Origin: Sthenelais limicola
Taxonomy: Eukaryota > Annelida > Polychaeta > Phyllodocida > Sigalionidae
NCBI GenBank assembly: GCA_942159475.1
Contig: OW804096.1
Coordinates: 103,886,194 to 103,950,193 of the forward strand
DNA: 64,000 nt
Reading direction: 5' to 3'
The notes below the pieces were generated by a model. That model made no database searches, was not told where the DNA came from, and saw only the letters and a program-made list of their open reading frames with translations. A program made the position numbers and the translations under genes. This document shows positions 11,477-23,299 of this stretch, in pieces (positions within the stretch are counted from its first letter, which is position 1; each line of letters opens with the position of its first letter).

Positions 11477-13814
11477 GATAGTGTGTATTTGATGATGTCA
11501 TTTAATGAATAACAAATCAGAATGATAGAGGTAAACCAGATACACTTGGGAAGTAGTGAATATCGCAAATTTTCTCTAATTTTCCATTTTCTAATTAAAT
11601 TGTTATTATGATGGACAGATCAGTTAGACTGTTAAACTTGATATAACTGTATCTAACTGGATCTGACCCTCATTTTGTCATCTCTGAAATAGAGGTCTGG
11701 TATGTATGTTCACACGTGCGTTTGTTGCTGTGTGACGTCACGCATATTTAATGAGCCGTGTGACGTCACGCATATTTAATGAGGTGCTGGTGTGCACCAG
11801 GTGGTTAGGGTGACTCAAGTTGCATGGACCTCTCACCCTGCTGCTTGCTGCAATGAGACTTGAGAGGGAATCTTTAACCCTCTGGGTCCTAGCCCCAAAT
11901 CGAGTACTTTACCCTGGAGGACTAGCACTTTTTGGGTCAATTCCTCCAGGGCTGACATGCCATGACGGAATTGATCATGGTATGTCACAAAATAAAGAAC
12001 TATAGGCAAAGTATACATTTTTAGAAAGCTGAGAGTTGTGCCATTCCATCTACGTTGAAATAATAGGGGAAAAACAAAGTTATAATACCATATCATTGAG
12101 GCGAACTTGGTGAGGGGAAAAAAAAGTTTTGCTCCCCCCACTTCACCATGCACAAATTTTTTTTGCATTTGCCTACAACATAGAATCATTGTATCCAACT
12201 AAAAGAGAATAGTGTTGTGCATATTCCCTGAAAATTTCATTCGAATATACCTAGAAATAAAAAAGATATGACAAAATTCATGATTGGGACTGGTCCTCTT
12301 CCCCACCCACCCATGTTGGAGCTAATGGTAAAATCCGAAAGATTCCTAAGTGTGTTTATGCTTGTAATTCCCGTTCTGCCTCTCTCAATCTTTCATCTGC
12401 TGTCCTCAAACTTTCTTCCAACTATTATTCCCGGATATATGATGCTTCAAATTCACTATCACTGCTGTCAGATAGAACAAATCCAAGTTTATTTACCGAT
12501 CATCGGGACTGGCGTGTCGCCATTTTGAAATTTAGAAACAATACTTTTCCGCGCGGTTTGCTTTCTCTCTCCGTGTATAGAAGAGTTCTAGATATCGACC
12601 AATGACAAAGCTTAATAGCAAGCATAGGAACCGACTAACAGATGGAAGCAGTTCTGTGATTGGTCGAGCAAAAATAGCGCTTGAAATACCCGTATGTAAA
12701 GCCAAGCACGTGGGCGTCGCATATGCGATCCTTAGTGCAGTGGGCCGGCAATGGCCGCGTCGCATATGCGACTCATAGGACCCAGAGGGTTAAGGAAATT
12801 TAAGGATTTGAGATTTGAGATCTTGATTTAGGGAGTACACATTTACCTAGGCCTAGACAAATTGTGTTTTTCATTTGCCACAGTAAATTTCATGCTTTCA
12901 ACTTTTTTTTTCAACCAACTTTTTTAACTTTTTTCAACCAACTTCCAACTTCTTTTTTCGACCAACTTCAACATTCAAAGATCGCAATATTGGCCCCCCT
13001 TCACAGGCACCATGACCACTGTAGGACTATGGGAGGTTGGATGGGTGGTATAGAACTCTATTGGCAGGCAGAGCCTGTGGAGGGGATGGGGGAATAGCAC
13101 CGGGAATAGCAGTGTCCATTGGGCCAAGGGACAGATGTGTCATGTCACAGGGATGCAAGTTGGGACGGAAAAGGTTCTGAGGTGTACTGGTCCCTTTTGA
13201 AGTAATAAACCAAAGAGGAAACATTAAAGTATATGCTAAACAGAGTATAAATAGCTTCAAAATGAATAAGATGTATATTCGAAATTATATAACTAGCAAG
13301 ACAAGTTGGAAGGTAGGCACTGAGCTGAGCACTACTGCTACTCACTGACTCACTACCATCCGCCGGGCTGCAGGCCCCTGCTCCCGGTAGAGGTGAGTGC
13401 CCTGCTAGTAGCACCTTACACGCTAGCCATGCTGCCCTATATGACGTTGGTAGCAAGAGATGAAACCTCTTTATGTAATATGCTACACATATAGTTTAGT
13501 GCCCTATTCCTTGAGAGTAAAGGGGGGAGGTCGAAGAAGAGTTGGGGGGACAGACCATATATATTGACCATTTTATGTCACCCACCACTGCCTCTACCGG
13601 TAGACCAGAACGGGATGAGAGATCTGATATCATATTACTGCTAAGACAGGAGGAATGACCATAAAAATTTGGTCGAGGGGGCAGAGCCATACCATGACCC
13701 AGCTGTTCTTTTATGAGGGTGTTAACAGATTAACAAGAAATAATGGTCATTCCCTCTTCCACTCCTCGACATCAGAGAGAAAACACCGGTGTCTAATTAA
13801 CCTGTCATAAACTA
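11477..13814. other. Intronic sequence without recognisable gene
   Basis: This holds the CRE-containing duplication at 11731-11786 and a CAACTTTTTT-type low-complexity run at about 12895-12975. Frames such as 11833-12198 minus and 12268-12528 plus lack any domain. Confidence 0.4.
11731..11786. promoter_or_regulatory. 28-bp tandem duplication, each unit with a TGACGTCA site
   Basis: TGACGTCA, the consensus palindrome for CREB/ATF factors, occurs at 11733-11740 and 11761-11768. The surrounding text (CGCATATTTAATGAG) is repeated too. Whether the sites are used is unknown; there is no gene start nearby. Confidence 0.5.
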
Positions 13815-14457
13815 TAGCAGTGTCCATTTCCAGAAAGTGTCAGGTCTTGCCCTTAATATCAATAAATTGATAGGTTTTAACGTAGGTGAAAGATTTTGCT
13901 TAAGCCGGTAACCCAGAAAATCGCCTGGGTAGATCGTATGAAGGTGCTGGGTGTCTCTCTCTTCTACCCGGCGAATAGACATGCCCAGAATAACACTAAC
14001 TTTGAATCAGCCTTTGCGAAGGCCAAGGGAGTCATTGCCCTTTGGGAAAAAAACGGATATTACCATAAGGGGCAGAATAATTATTGCCAATGTTCTCATT
14101 GTTCCTCTGTTTCTGTATCTTGCATGCATAATTTCTGTAGATGACAGAATGGTCGTCAAGATCCAAAAAGTGATAGAAAATTTGTTATGGGGGAGAGGCA
14201 GAAATAAGGTTGCAAGAATATACTTATGTAAACACATAGAAGATTAGAAGGTGGCCTGAAGCTACAAGTTATCCGAGCAAAACTAGAGGCGAGCAAGATG
14301 AAATGGTTACAGAGATTAATGATTGACAAAGATGCGAAATGGTCTGCTTTTATGCGACACTCCCAACAGGGAGATATCAAGAAATGTTTCAGAGAAAGAA
14401 GGCAGATTAAAATTAGTTCCCCCCCTCCCCCCCCCCCCCCTTCTATCAGAAAATGCT
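13815..14457 (+). pseudogene. L1/Tx1-like LINE remnant, piece 1 (region after the RT core)
   Basis: Two overlapping frames (13896-14144 and 13951-14247) and downstream codons give a typical post-RT segment: KVLGVS, TIRGRIIIANVLIVPLFLYLAC, then IENLLWGRGRNKVAR and, after a shift, SKMKWLQRLM. This block precedes the zinc-binding domain in L1/Tx1-type ORF2 proteins. It carries frameshifts and a poly-C run at 14419-14440. The open frame that ends at 14457 resumes at 22027 after the inserted LINE, so this is one element split by a later insertion. Confidence 0.8.
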
Positions 14458-14727
14458 AACCATGCTAACCATCATAACAACATGGCGACCCTACCTGCAA
14501 GACGCGGGAAGATCGTGTGACGGACAAAATACTCGTATCTCTTAATCCTGTGAATTCTGGGGACTGTTTTTATCGCCAATCCAAGAGAAAAGTCTGCCTG
14601 TCTACACGTATCGCCTTGAAATATATCCATGAACTTCTTTGAGTGAGTTATATCGATATTAAATATCACTGATCGATATTGGGTGAAACGAATGACCATT
14701 GTTGGTTTGTTTACCGGTCACGCTCAC

Positions 14728-14804
14728 CACTGCCTGTCTACTTGGCTGTCACTCTGACTGTCAACACTGCCTGTCTACTTGGCTGTCACTCTGACTGTCA
14801 ACAC
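14728..14804 (+). repeat. 37-bp tandem repeat upstream of LINE ORF1
   Basis: Two units containing TGCCTGTCTACTTGGCTG start at about 14731 and 14768. They lie in the LINE 5' leader directly before the ORF1 start, where LINE internal promoters often carry short repeats. Confidence 0.8.
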
Positions 14805-14823
14805 TGATCATAAGCTGGTTGTC

Positions 14824-16511
14824 ATGAAAAGGGCAGCTGACGGGCCCACAGGAAACTCTCCCGTCAACAAAAGGCTTATTGACTCCAAGATGGAACTGGA
14901 AACCATTCCGGACGACCCGTGGGAAGCAGATCCTTCATTAACCACTCAAGATGCCATCAAAAATCATGCTGTGAGCTACAACACAGCTGTGCGATCGATA
15001 GAAGATAATCGTACTCTGTGTGTCGAGGTGGCAACAAACTTGACAGAGGAAATCCTCGTGAATACCCAACGGTTCGAGCTGTCCAAACGACTGGAAAGGA
15101 AATTGGATGAGTTAGAATCAAAGGTAGACACATTGACTTATCAACTTGAGCGTCAAACTATGATAAATAACGAGGTTTTTACGAAGCTACGGCAAAACTG
15201 CATTGTAATGAATGGTATATTGGAACGAAGAGACGAGAATCTAGAATCTACATGTGCCAAAATCATCAAAATGGTACTGCCATATTTCTCTACTGAACAC
15301 CTCGATGAAATATATCGCATAGTCACCCACAACAAGAAACAGGGGACTCGACGACCTGACACAATATCGGTACGTTTCAAGAATCTTAAGGATAAAAAAG
15401 CCTTCATGCAACAGAAAGCAAAGCTGTTCGATCACTCTAAATTTCCCCCTCAGCAATACCCAGCTCATGCTCACTGGTCATTTGAAGATGATGTCAACCC
15501 TGACGTCCGTCGCCATCGCAGCCTTCTCCGTCAAATAGTGAAAAAGGCCACAAATACCAACGTTGATGTGAATGCACGAGTCAAAGGAGACAAGATTTAC
15601 ATTAAAGGACATACCTATGATGAATCCCAAATGAGCCTCCTCCCTGTATCTGTCCAACCTGGTAATATTAAGGTGCAAAAGGTAGCTGGAGGTCTAGCAT
15701 ATCATAGCATCCACGTTTGGCCGTCAAACATGTTCCCATGCCGTTTTAAAGTCCTGAGAATACCATTCACCTCTGTAGAGCACGCGTTTGTGTACTTCAA
15801 GGCACTCAAGAACGGCAACGACACTGCTGCAAATAAAATAGGGAAAATGAAAGACCCGTAAAAGAGATAGGAGGTAAAATCAATACAGATAGTGATTGGG
15901 CAAGGAAAGAAGAATCATACATGCGCTCCATCATTAAAGCCAAATTTGACCAAGACAGAGACCTTCGTGCAAAACTACTGGCCACAGGCGAAATGAGGCT
16001 TATTGAAGCTACCCATGACGAAAGGTGGGGTTGCGGAGTGTATTTAGGCAGTCTACACTTAAAAACAGGCATATGGAAAGGCCTAAATCGCCAAGGAGAA
16101 ATCTTAATGAATGTACGTGACGAGCTTAAAGAAACCTATAAGCACAAACTTACCAACTTAACGATGTTGTCTCCTCCACCGAAGCCTGTCGAATGGAAAG
16201 ACCTAAGTCCGCAGAGTCAAGGCAAAGAGCAACGTACTCAACATTTCCGTCAATTCCCGTCACCTCAGGAACATAAGGCCAATCAGGTACAAATGGAGCT
16301 TGAACAGAGCGCATCTCACGACCTGGAACAGGAGGAAGAAGACGAATTAAACAATGAAACGATGATTCATATTGACGAACCTCAAGAAATGAACTCGCCG
16401 AAAGCCAGAAGTACGCCCCACCCATCTCTACGCAAACAACTAAACAGGTCGTCTCAAGAACTAAATGACACTATGACACGTCTACGAGAGGCAATGACCC
16501 AGAGAAAGTAA
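14824..16511 (+). pseudogene. LINE ORF1: coiled coil, RRM-like segment and NADAR domain
   Basis: I chose ATG 14824 because the open frame's earlier start at 14779 is TTG. The first frame (to a stop at 15861) has a predicted coiled coil (about residues 80-125, LERKLDELESKVDTLTYQLE) and an L1 ORF1p-like nucleic-acid-binding middle. It then begins a NADAR domain with SVEHAFVYFKAL (Glu codon at 15778). A one-base shift near 15855 moves the reading to the frame ending at 16511. There the domain continues with DWARKEESYM, KAKFDQDRDLRAKLLATGE, the ERWGCG motif and GEILMNVRDEL. NADAR proteins such as E. coli YbiA are N-glycosidases, and some remove ADP-ribose from guanine in DNA. A charged tail of about 120 residues follows. 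NADAR identity is strong; any role in retrotransposition is inference. Confidence 0.8.
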
Positions 16512-17212
16512 ATACTTACATTGTAGAACCAGGTAGATAAACTTTCAGCCATTTTTTCATAATATTTCCACGACATAAACGTATCCAAAGAAGGTAAACA
16601 TTGCGGAACTCTGACACACATGCTTCTTCACGGAAGTCACAAACCGGAAGTATCTCTGCAGCAAATGTTGTTTACGGTTTAACCAGCAATCCACGCAAAC
16701 TAGCTTGGTTAAAAATTAAAGTGAAATGAGGATAATATGCCTATATTATATCTTATCATATTATTGGTTTGTATCTATCAAGTGCGATCAAATCATAATT
16801 ATACATGATATCGTTAATGCGGGCATACGCCAACTTCCTGTAATGGCTGCCATCGACCAGGTCTATCGTAAAATGGGTTAGTAGAAAAGTTAATTTCATC
16901 TCAAACTTTGCCTAGACAGTATCCACGGGTACGAAAATGTGTAAATATGTTAGTTCCCCATGAATGAACGTTCACTGAGAATTTGAGTAACCTATATGTC
17001 TGGGGAGTAAATAAAACACGTGTTTTGTGTTATCGATCTCGCCACGGTCATATCGCCGAGCCTAGAATGGCACCCTCTGTTTTTATACATGCTATCTCCA
17101 ATGTTTGTACTTGTTCTTATCCCTTATACCTGTTCGAAAACTTCCTGCTATGCATTAGCTCATGTGAGCTACAAATTTTGCCAAGTCAAAGACCAAATAT
17201 CTATTTTAAAAT
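16512..17212 (+). other. Spacer between LINE ORF1 and ORF2
   Basis: No coding signal was found. This is unusually long for an inter-ORF spacer in a LINE and may contain the decayed start of ORF2 or regulatory sequence. Confidence 0.4.
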
Positions 17213-19510
17213 GTGATGGGATTGGATAGCCTAGAAAACATTGTACAACTGTCTGGCATAGGTATTCTTTCGTTGAATGTACGATCAGTAAGAAACAAGG
17301 TGATTGAAATTAGTGAAACACTACTACAGGGAAATACTCGAATATTATGTATGCAAGAGTCATGGCTCACGAAATTAGATAGTGATGAGGTCCTTAATGT
17401 CAATCCAGACTACGAATTATACAGGTTCGATAGGCAAACAGAAAAAAAAGGTATCAAAAATCAGGAGGTGGACTATGTATTTATATTCACACGGATTTTC
17501 ATGTTGAACAATGGGTGTTTGCAGATACCAATGTATGTTCTCCTAATCTTGAATCCCATTCTGTAATTGTAAAACCTGGGCAAAGAAGAAAAATTATCCT
17601 TCTCAACATCTATCGCCCACCGTCTGGGGACAAGACCCTATTTATCACAGAGCTAAAACACCAACTTGATGACATACAACATAAGGACAGGAGAAGTACC
17701 ATATGTCTATGTGGTGATATTAATATTAATATGCTTGATGACCAATCCCAGGAGGCCTCCGATTTAGCCAGCATGCTTGCTGATTATCATTTGCTTCCTT
17801 ATATTGATGTTCCAACATGCTATAATAATAACTCCTCATCCCTTATAGACATTGTATATTCTGATCACCCCCATATAAAATCATCTGGTGTTATAAACTA
17901 TAATATTTCAGATCATCTATGTACCTTTATCCAGTTAAAAAAATCAAAAGAACAGAAGGTGACCACTGTTAAATCAGGTAGAAAATACTATAGGATTGAT
18001 GACAACAATTTGAGTGAATACTTGAATCCCCTCAATGAGAATATTGAATCCTTTGGTATAAATACTCTATCGACTGATGACATGGCTGGGTATAAAAAAA
18101 TGCATAACTGATTATTTAGACGATAAATGTCCTACCAAGACATAAAGATAACCAGGAAAGGTAGATTTTCTCTTCGTTATGACATCATCTTACTGATAAA
18201 AGAAAGAGATCGTCTATTTAAAAAAGCCAGAAATTCAGGTTTACAAGCTGACTTATTAGCAGCCTCTACATCAAGGAAAAACGTTGTACGTCAGATAAAT
18301 CAATACAAACGAGAAGAAATTAGAAAACAATTAAGAAACTGCCAAAAAACCAGCAAAAAAAATTCTGGAGAAATATAGGTAACCTATTTGGATCAGGAAC
18401 TTCGTCCCTCCCTTCCTCATTTATACACAAAGGTAATGAATTATCTGGACAAGATGCCTGTAATGCTTTGAATGAATTTTATAGTAAAATGGGTCTTCCA
18501 GGAGCAGTCGATGATGACGGTTTCAAAAATTATCTTTCTGACGATATTGATGTTCTCTCATGTAGTAATATTCTTATAAAAGAGGAGTCGGTTACTAAAT
18601 ATATACAGGAAATAGACATTAATAAGAGTAGTGGTTTCTCTTGGATTAATGCTAATACTCTAAAAAAGTTTTTAATTCGCTTACCTAAGCAGATTACCTT
18701 GCTTTTTAAGAAATGTATAGCTATCAGCTTAATCCCGACCGAATGGAAAGAATACTTGGTAAAACCGATACCCAAATCAGGAAACCTACAACTTTTTAAT
18801 AATCTCAGGCCTATTGCCTTGGTCCCTCTTATGTCTAAGCTGTTGGAAAAATGTATTTATGAATCGATTACTTCACACATGGAGAGAAACAACTTGTATA
18901 CACCATACCAAGGGGGTTTTAGATCGAATCGATCGACTGACATTAGTCTCTTTGATTTTTTCACTCCTATTATAAACGGCTTTAACTCCGGCAAGATGAG
19001 TATTGCTAATTACTACGACATCTCTAAAGCCTTTAACTGTATCAATCATGACATATTGTATTTTAAGCTGAGGTATTATCAATTTAACCCGAAGATAACA
19101 AAAATTGTTATGAATTATTTACTGAACAGGACTTAAAGAACTATGTTAAATGAATTTATCTCAACTCCTATTACTATCAACAAAGGGGTACCACAAGGCA
19201 GTCATCTAGGACCGATTGTGTTTCTAATCTATATTAACGATCTACCTGTTTGTGTGAATAATTTGATTTTTCCCTCAGCTGATATCAATATGACTATGTA
19301 TGCCGATGATACGGCCCTTAGTGTAACGAGCAATGATGTAAACGAGTGTGTAAGAATATCCCAAGAGGCTACGAATGAGATTAATATCTGGATGTCTGCA
19401 AATAAGTTAAAACTAAATGAAAAAAAATGCCAGGTCCAACTACTAGGTACGAAAAACAAAATAAAGAGGATTAACGTTGCAGCTCTAGGTAGCATTTTCT
19501 TAAATGGTCA
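17213..19510 (+). pseudogene. LINE ORF2, endonuclease and RT part
   Basis: APE-type endonuclease is seen in ILSLNVRSVRNK and MQESWL (frame 17213-17566), then in the next frame INIYRPPSGD, LCGDININM and the SDH motif near 17905. RT follows in 18468-19136: KPIPKSGN, NNLRPIALVP, GFRSNRSTD and YDISKAFNCINHD. The last block (19143-19510) has GVPQGSHLGP, YINDL and the catalytic YADD near 19306. There are at least two frameshifts (near 17500 and 18370) and in-frame stops at about 18111 and 19136. The frame is cut at 19510 by the antisense LINE and resumes at 21032. In life it would nick target DNA and copy the LINE RNA in place. Confidence 0.88.
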
Positions 19511-21025
19511 TATATATATATATAAAGATTTTTATTCCGAATTATTTGATCATACATATAATACTTTGCACATCATACTTATTCAATACAATAAAACAGG
19601 AATTGGGCATTAATAATCCTCTACCATGAGGTCTTCCAGACCGCCCAAAATAAAATAACTTTAATTAAAGGTTGTAATGTATAGTAAAATGTTTGTCCAT
19701 AGTCCTTTCGTTATCATCTTTTTTGTATAGTTCGTATTTATTTATTTCACTGGCGTCGGTCGTCGGTGATGTTTGCTGACTTTTGTTGCGATGTCTTGTT
19801 AATCTGTTACGATATTGTTATTTATTTTATGTCCATCATGTTTGATAGAGATCACGTCATCTCACTAAGATCCATATTTGGATTTATGTACATCCTTATG
19901 TACTTATGTAGAATATAATTGTAAATTACTACCAGTTCATATTGATTCAGTCGTAGACCAGGAACATTATTTTTACATATAACATTAAACAGGATAACAT
20001 GAGCATAAGGTCAAGTTATTTAACAGAATTACTTGTACAAGAAATTAGCAATGCCTACTTTAAAGACTGGTAGGACATCATACATCCACAACTATGTCCT
20101 CAGAGTAATTCTAAGTAACACCGTTCATACTAAATAGGATTGACTGAAAAGTCAATAAGGACCCCCCACCCTTGAACATCGGTATATCGATCTTAACTTT
20201 GACTGGGCTTTTACAAATCCCAGAATTATCCCCCCAATACAATTTTCCCAAGCAATGGATTTCAAATTATAGAGGAATCAGATTCTACGTCAGACTTAAG
20301 GAAAGGATCAAATGCCAGATGATACTGGTGCTTTAAATACATTTTAAAATCCTTTCTCGCATTTGTCATCTGTATTTTTGGTTCAAGTCTGTTCCATAGA
20401 GTTGGAATACAATATAGGTATGACTTTCTGAATAACTCGTTATTTGGATGAGGGTAAAGTAGTTTCTTTCCCTCCGAAAGTCCCCTCAGTCGGACTTTCC
20501 TCCTGTCAACATTTACTATGTCTCTCGTCCGTAAGAAAGCTAAATCTAAAATATGGGTTTCTCTTCTTGTTTGAAGAGAAGTAATATTTAGTTTGTTATG
20601 AATGTCTCTAGTACTGGACAATCTAGTAAGATGTAATATTATTTTTAAAGCAGAATTTTGTAGAGTCTGGAGTTTCATAATCTGCTTTTGTGGTGCAGAG
20701 TTATAAAAGACATCTCCATAATCTATAATGGGTCTGATCATAGTTTTGTATAGTGAAAGTAGAACAGATTTATCACAGATATTGTAAAGCTTGGATAGTG
20801 ACCATATTTTAGTTCGTACCAGGTTTACTTTCTTGGTAAGGAATTTATTAAAGTTCAATTGTTTATCTATCTCAATTCCGAGGTATTTATATGAATCTAC
20901 ATTCTCAAGTTCTTGCCCTTTAATATTATATCGAGTAGAGTTGTTTACATCATTCCGAGCTCTAATAGTGAGACTCTTACATTTATTAATAAAACAATTT
21001 ATATATAAACTGTCATAAGGTTTCT
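19511..21025 (-). mobile_element. 5'-truncated antisense LINE nested in the NADAR LINE
   Basis: In its own sense this insert starts within the RT C-terminal region (about 21015) and ends at 19511 in a TA-repeat tail next to a TTTTATTC word (AATAAA on the minus strand). TGGTCA flanks both sides (19505-19510 and 21026-21031). The 3' UTR spans about 19511-20261. Confidence 0.75.
20262..21011 (-). pseudogene. RT C-terminal region of the nested LINE
   Basis: An open frame of about 250 codons has the post-RT blocks INKCKSLTI, DSYKYLGIEID, DYGDVFYNSAPQ and the ending TLWNRLEPKIQ. It closely resembles the LINE at 24928-25710, so the two belong to one CR1/L2-like family. The catalytic RT core is absent through 5' truncation, so the copy is non-functional although the frame is uninterrupted. 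This suggests a fairly recent insertion. Confidence 0.85.
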
Positions 21026-21031
21026 TGGTCA

Positions 21032-21610
21032 AAAATTGTCAATTATCTTGGATTTAGAGTTGATCCTAACCTATCCATGAACAATCACTTCACTAGGCTG
21101 AAATGTTCTGCCTCGTTTAAACTGGTTCAATTACAAAGAATCTGTCAATATCTAACCAGGGAAATGACAAAAACGATCGTGAAAACACACATCTTTTCTG
21201 TTCTAGAATATGGTCTCCTTTTCCTAGACATGACAACATGTATTATCAAACAGAAACTACAAAGAATACTGAATAGGGCAGTAAGGTTGATTTATTTAGA
21301 CGATCGAAGGGACATTGATACCCTCAGTCGACTGTGTAATGTTGATAATCTGACAAAAAGATCAAAAATCTCCCTATTAAGAATTATGAATAATAAAAAG
21401 AACACACTTCGTGATGTAGTTGAAAGACCAACAAGATTGTACGAAGGTATTGTTTTGATCACAGCCAGACCAAATACAGAAAAAGTCAGAAAAAGCCCAC
21501 ATTTCAATGGTCCACATGAATGGAATAAACTTCCTCCACATGTGAGAAACATGGAGTGGAAAGCCATGAAAGTCTTTCTGAAGGGTGATGCGCTATGGTG
21601 GACACAATGA
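21032..21610 (+). pseudogene. LINE ORF2, C-terminal part (continuation of 17213-19510)
   Basis: Just after the nested insert the + strand frame resumes with IVNYLGFRVDPNLSMNNH and runs to a stop at 21610. It includes SVLEYGLLFLD and HFNGPHEWNKLPPHVRN, the usual post-RT tail of CR1/L2-like proteins. The start is set by the insertion boundary; the ATG at 21077 is only internal. A few residues are missing or shifted at the junction. The 3' UTR follows to the AATAAA at 22000. Confidence 0.85.
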
Positions 21611-22026
21611 TCCTTACCTTATAACTCTGCTGCTATGTAACATGAAATACCTGTTTTTATTTATTCTATAAGGGCGATTCTATCATTATGACTATTGGAG
21701 AAAAAAATCAAAAATAAATGTTGTACATAAAACGATTGAAATATCAGGTTGGTAAAATTTGAGTTACCTCATCTTTGTTGATATGTGTCGTCTTGCGACC
21801 TAATCTAGTTCAAACACCTGATTCGCTATGATAAACCGTGACGACTTTATTGCTCACGAATGTCATCTTGCATTGAATATACTCTATATAATAATCTAGA
21901 AACTTAAAACTTAAATTATAATAATCTTGATGTATAATAATTAATTTTTTGCCATTGAGTGTGCATGAGATTACTATGTTCTACATGGAAATGTCCTCAA
22001 TAAAATTTCTTTAAACAAAAAATGCT

Positions 22027-22356
22027 GTTGAGAGTTGCTGTTATCTTGTCAGCCCACTCAGGCACCTTTTATAATGCCTCCATTGCAAGCAAAAAATCAT
22101 GTCAGGATAGAAATATTGAATAGATAGAACTGTTCAGGCTCCATGACCTGGACATATCAAATGTCGAAATGAAAGAATGGTATGTTAATCCGTACAGATG
22201 TAGGCGGAATGTGAGGCACAAATCCTTCCAGTTTATGGTGCTAAACAGGATAATTGTATCTAATGAATATCTAGAAAACATCCACATCAAATTGTCTGTA
22301 AAATGTAGCTATTGTGACGAGGATGACACAATATTTCACTTTTTGTTTTCTCAGCC
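22027..22356 (+). pseudogene. L1/Tx1-like LINE remnant, piece 2 (zinc-binding region)
   Basis: The frame continues piece 1 across the inserted LINE. It holds the typical KSFQFMVLNRIIVSNEYL block and the start of the zf-RVT zinc-binding motif, CSYCDEDDTIFHF (22300-22345). One in-frame stop occurs near 22119. The protein then breaks off at a 12-bp hairpin (22345-22371), and the next residues expected in the family appear at 43786. Confidence 0.8.
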
Positions 22357-22371
22357 ATAGGCTGAGAAAAC
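22345..22371. repeat. Perfect 12-bp hairpin at the broken LINE end
   Basis: Arms GTTTTCTCAGCC (22345-22356) and its exact complement (22360-22371) enclose a 3-nt loop, ATA. The hairpin sits where the LINE reading frame stops. Confidence 0.9.
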
Positions 22372-23299
22372 ATATGAGTCAGTATTAAAAGTGCCAATCA
22401 CTGATACTGCATCTACATCTTGATAACTTGCTTAACTGTCTGTGAGGTGTTTAAGCTTAGATGTGACATCAGGCGAGGATGCCATATCTAATCCTTTCAA
22501 TCAGTCATAGATTTCACACCTAGACGTTATTGAAGGCTGATTGACAGCCTTTCTAGGTTTAGCCAAGGGAGTTGATTGGCTGTTAGTTAGATGCTTCTCC
22601 AACCATGATAGGTCTGCAGAAGGCCCTCCCACCTCCCACACCATCCCTCTGCCCACCACCCCCCTCACCTGCCTCAGGTGCTCAAATGGACACTGCTGCC
22701 CAACACATTTTCTAAATTTTAAAAGTAAGTTTAAAAGTAAACTATTTAGCCTAGCCTAGCTTACTACTTTTTATATATATATAAAACTTTTATTCACAAT
22801 TACATGTACATAGAATATAATTACGAATTGGACACATTCTTCACAGAAATGATCTTCCTGAAGGCCCTAGGAAAATAAAAGAACTGATTCAAAATACAAT
22901 CATTATCTTAATGTTGGTAATCATGTTTTAGCATGAAAGTGGCGATCTTATGGCCCACTATAGTAATATGTATAGTGTCATTGTTCATTGTTCATTATGG
23001 GTGACTTGCTGATTTCAGACGAGTGTTCATTGTCACGATGGAAATGGCTCCTCTGTATAATACTACTTTGGATGGTACCTGTAGTTAAAATCCTTGAATG
23101 GAAATAAATAATTTATACAGTCATTTATCGTTCGATTTGATGTTTCTTACGTAGACCTTTTATTACAGAATATATAATCAACAAGTGGCATGTTTTACTT
23201 GTTTGAGTATAGAGACGGTAATATCCCTTGTACTAGGGAGATTTAACATTCATTTAGAGATACAAAGTTCGGAGCGTGACCGTCATCATTTGTCATCAT
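22372..23299. other. No gene recognised
   Basis: AT-rich sequence. A TATATATATATAAAACTTTTATTC run near 22772-22795 resembles the antisense LINE 3' tail at 19511 and may mark another tiny LINE end. This is low confidence. Confidence 0.35.

Larger units (their letters stand above)
14458..22018 (+). mobile_element. Near full-length CR1/L2-like LINE with NADAR-containing ORF1
   Basis: The element runs from just after the target word AAAATGCT (14450-14457) to an AATAAA signal and an A-rich tail (22000-22020), followed by the same word at 22019-22026. Order: a 37-bp tandem repeat in the leader, ORF1 (14824-16511), a 0.7-kb spacer, then ORF2 with APE-type endonuclease, RT and C-terminal region (17213-21610). 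A 1.5-kb antisense LINE at 19511-21025 interrupts ORF2. Without it the element is about 6 kb. Both ORFs now carry frameshifts, so this copy is dead. Confidence 0.8.

Noticed and set aside
14419..14440. Poly-C run considered as part of the LINE insertion mechanism
   Set aside because: It lies about 18 bp before the target word within the older LINE, and one case is not enough to link them.
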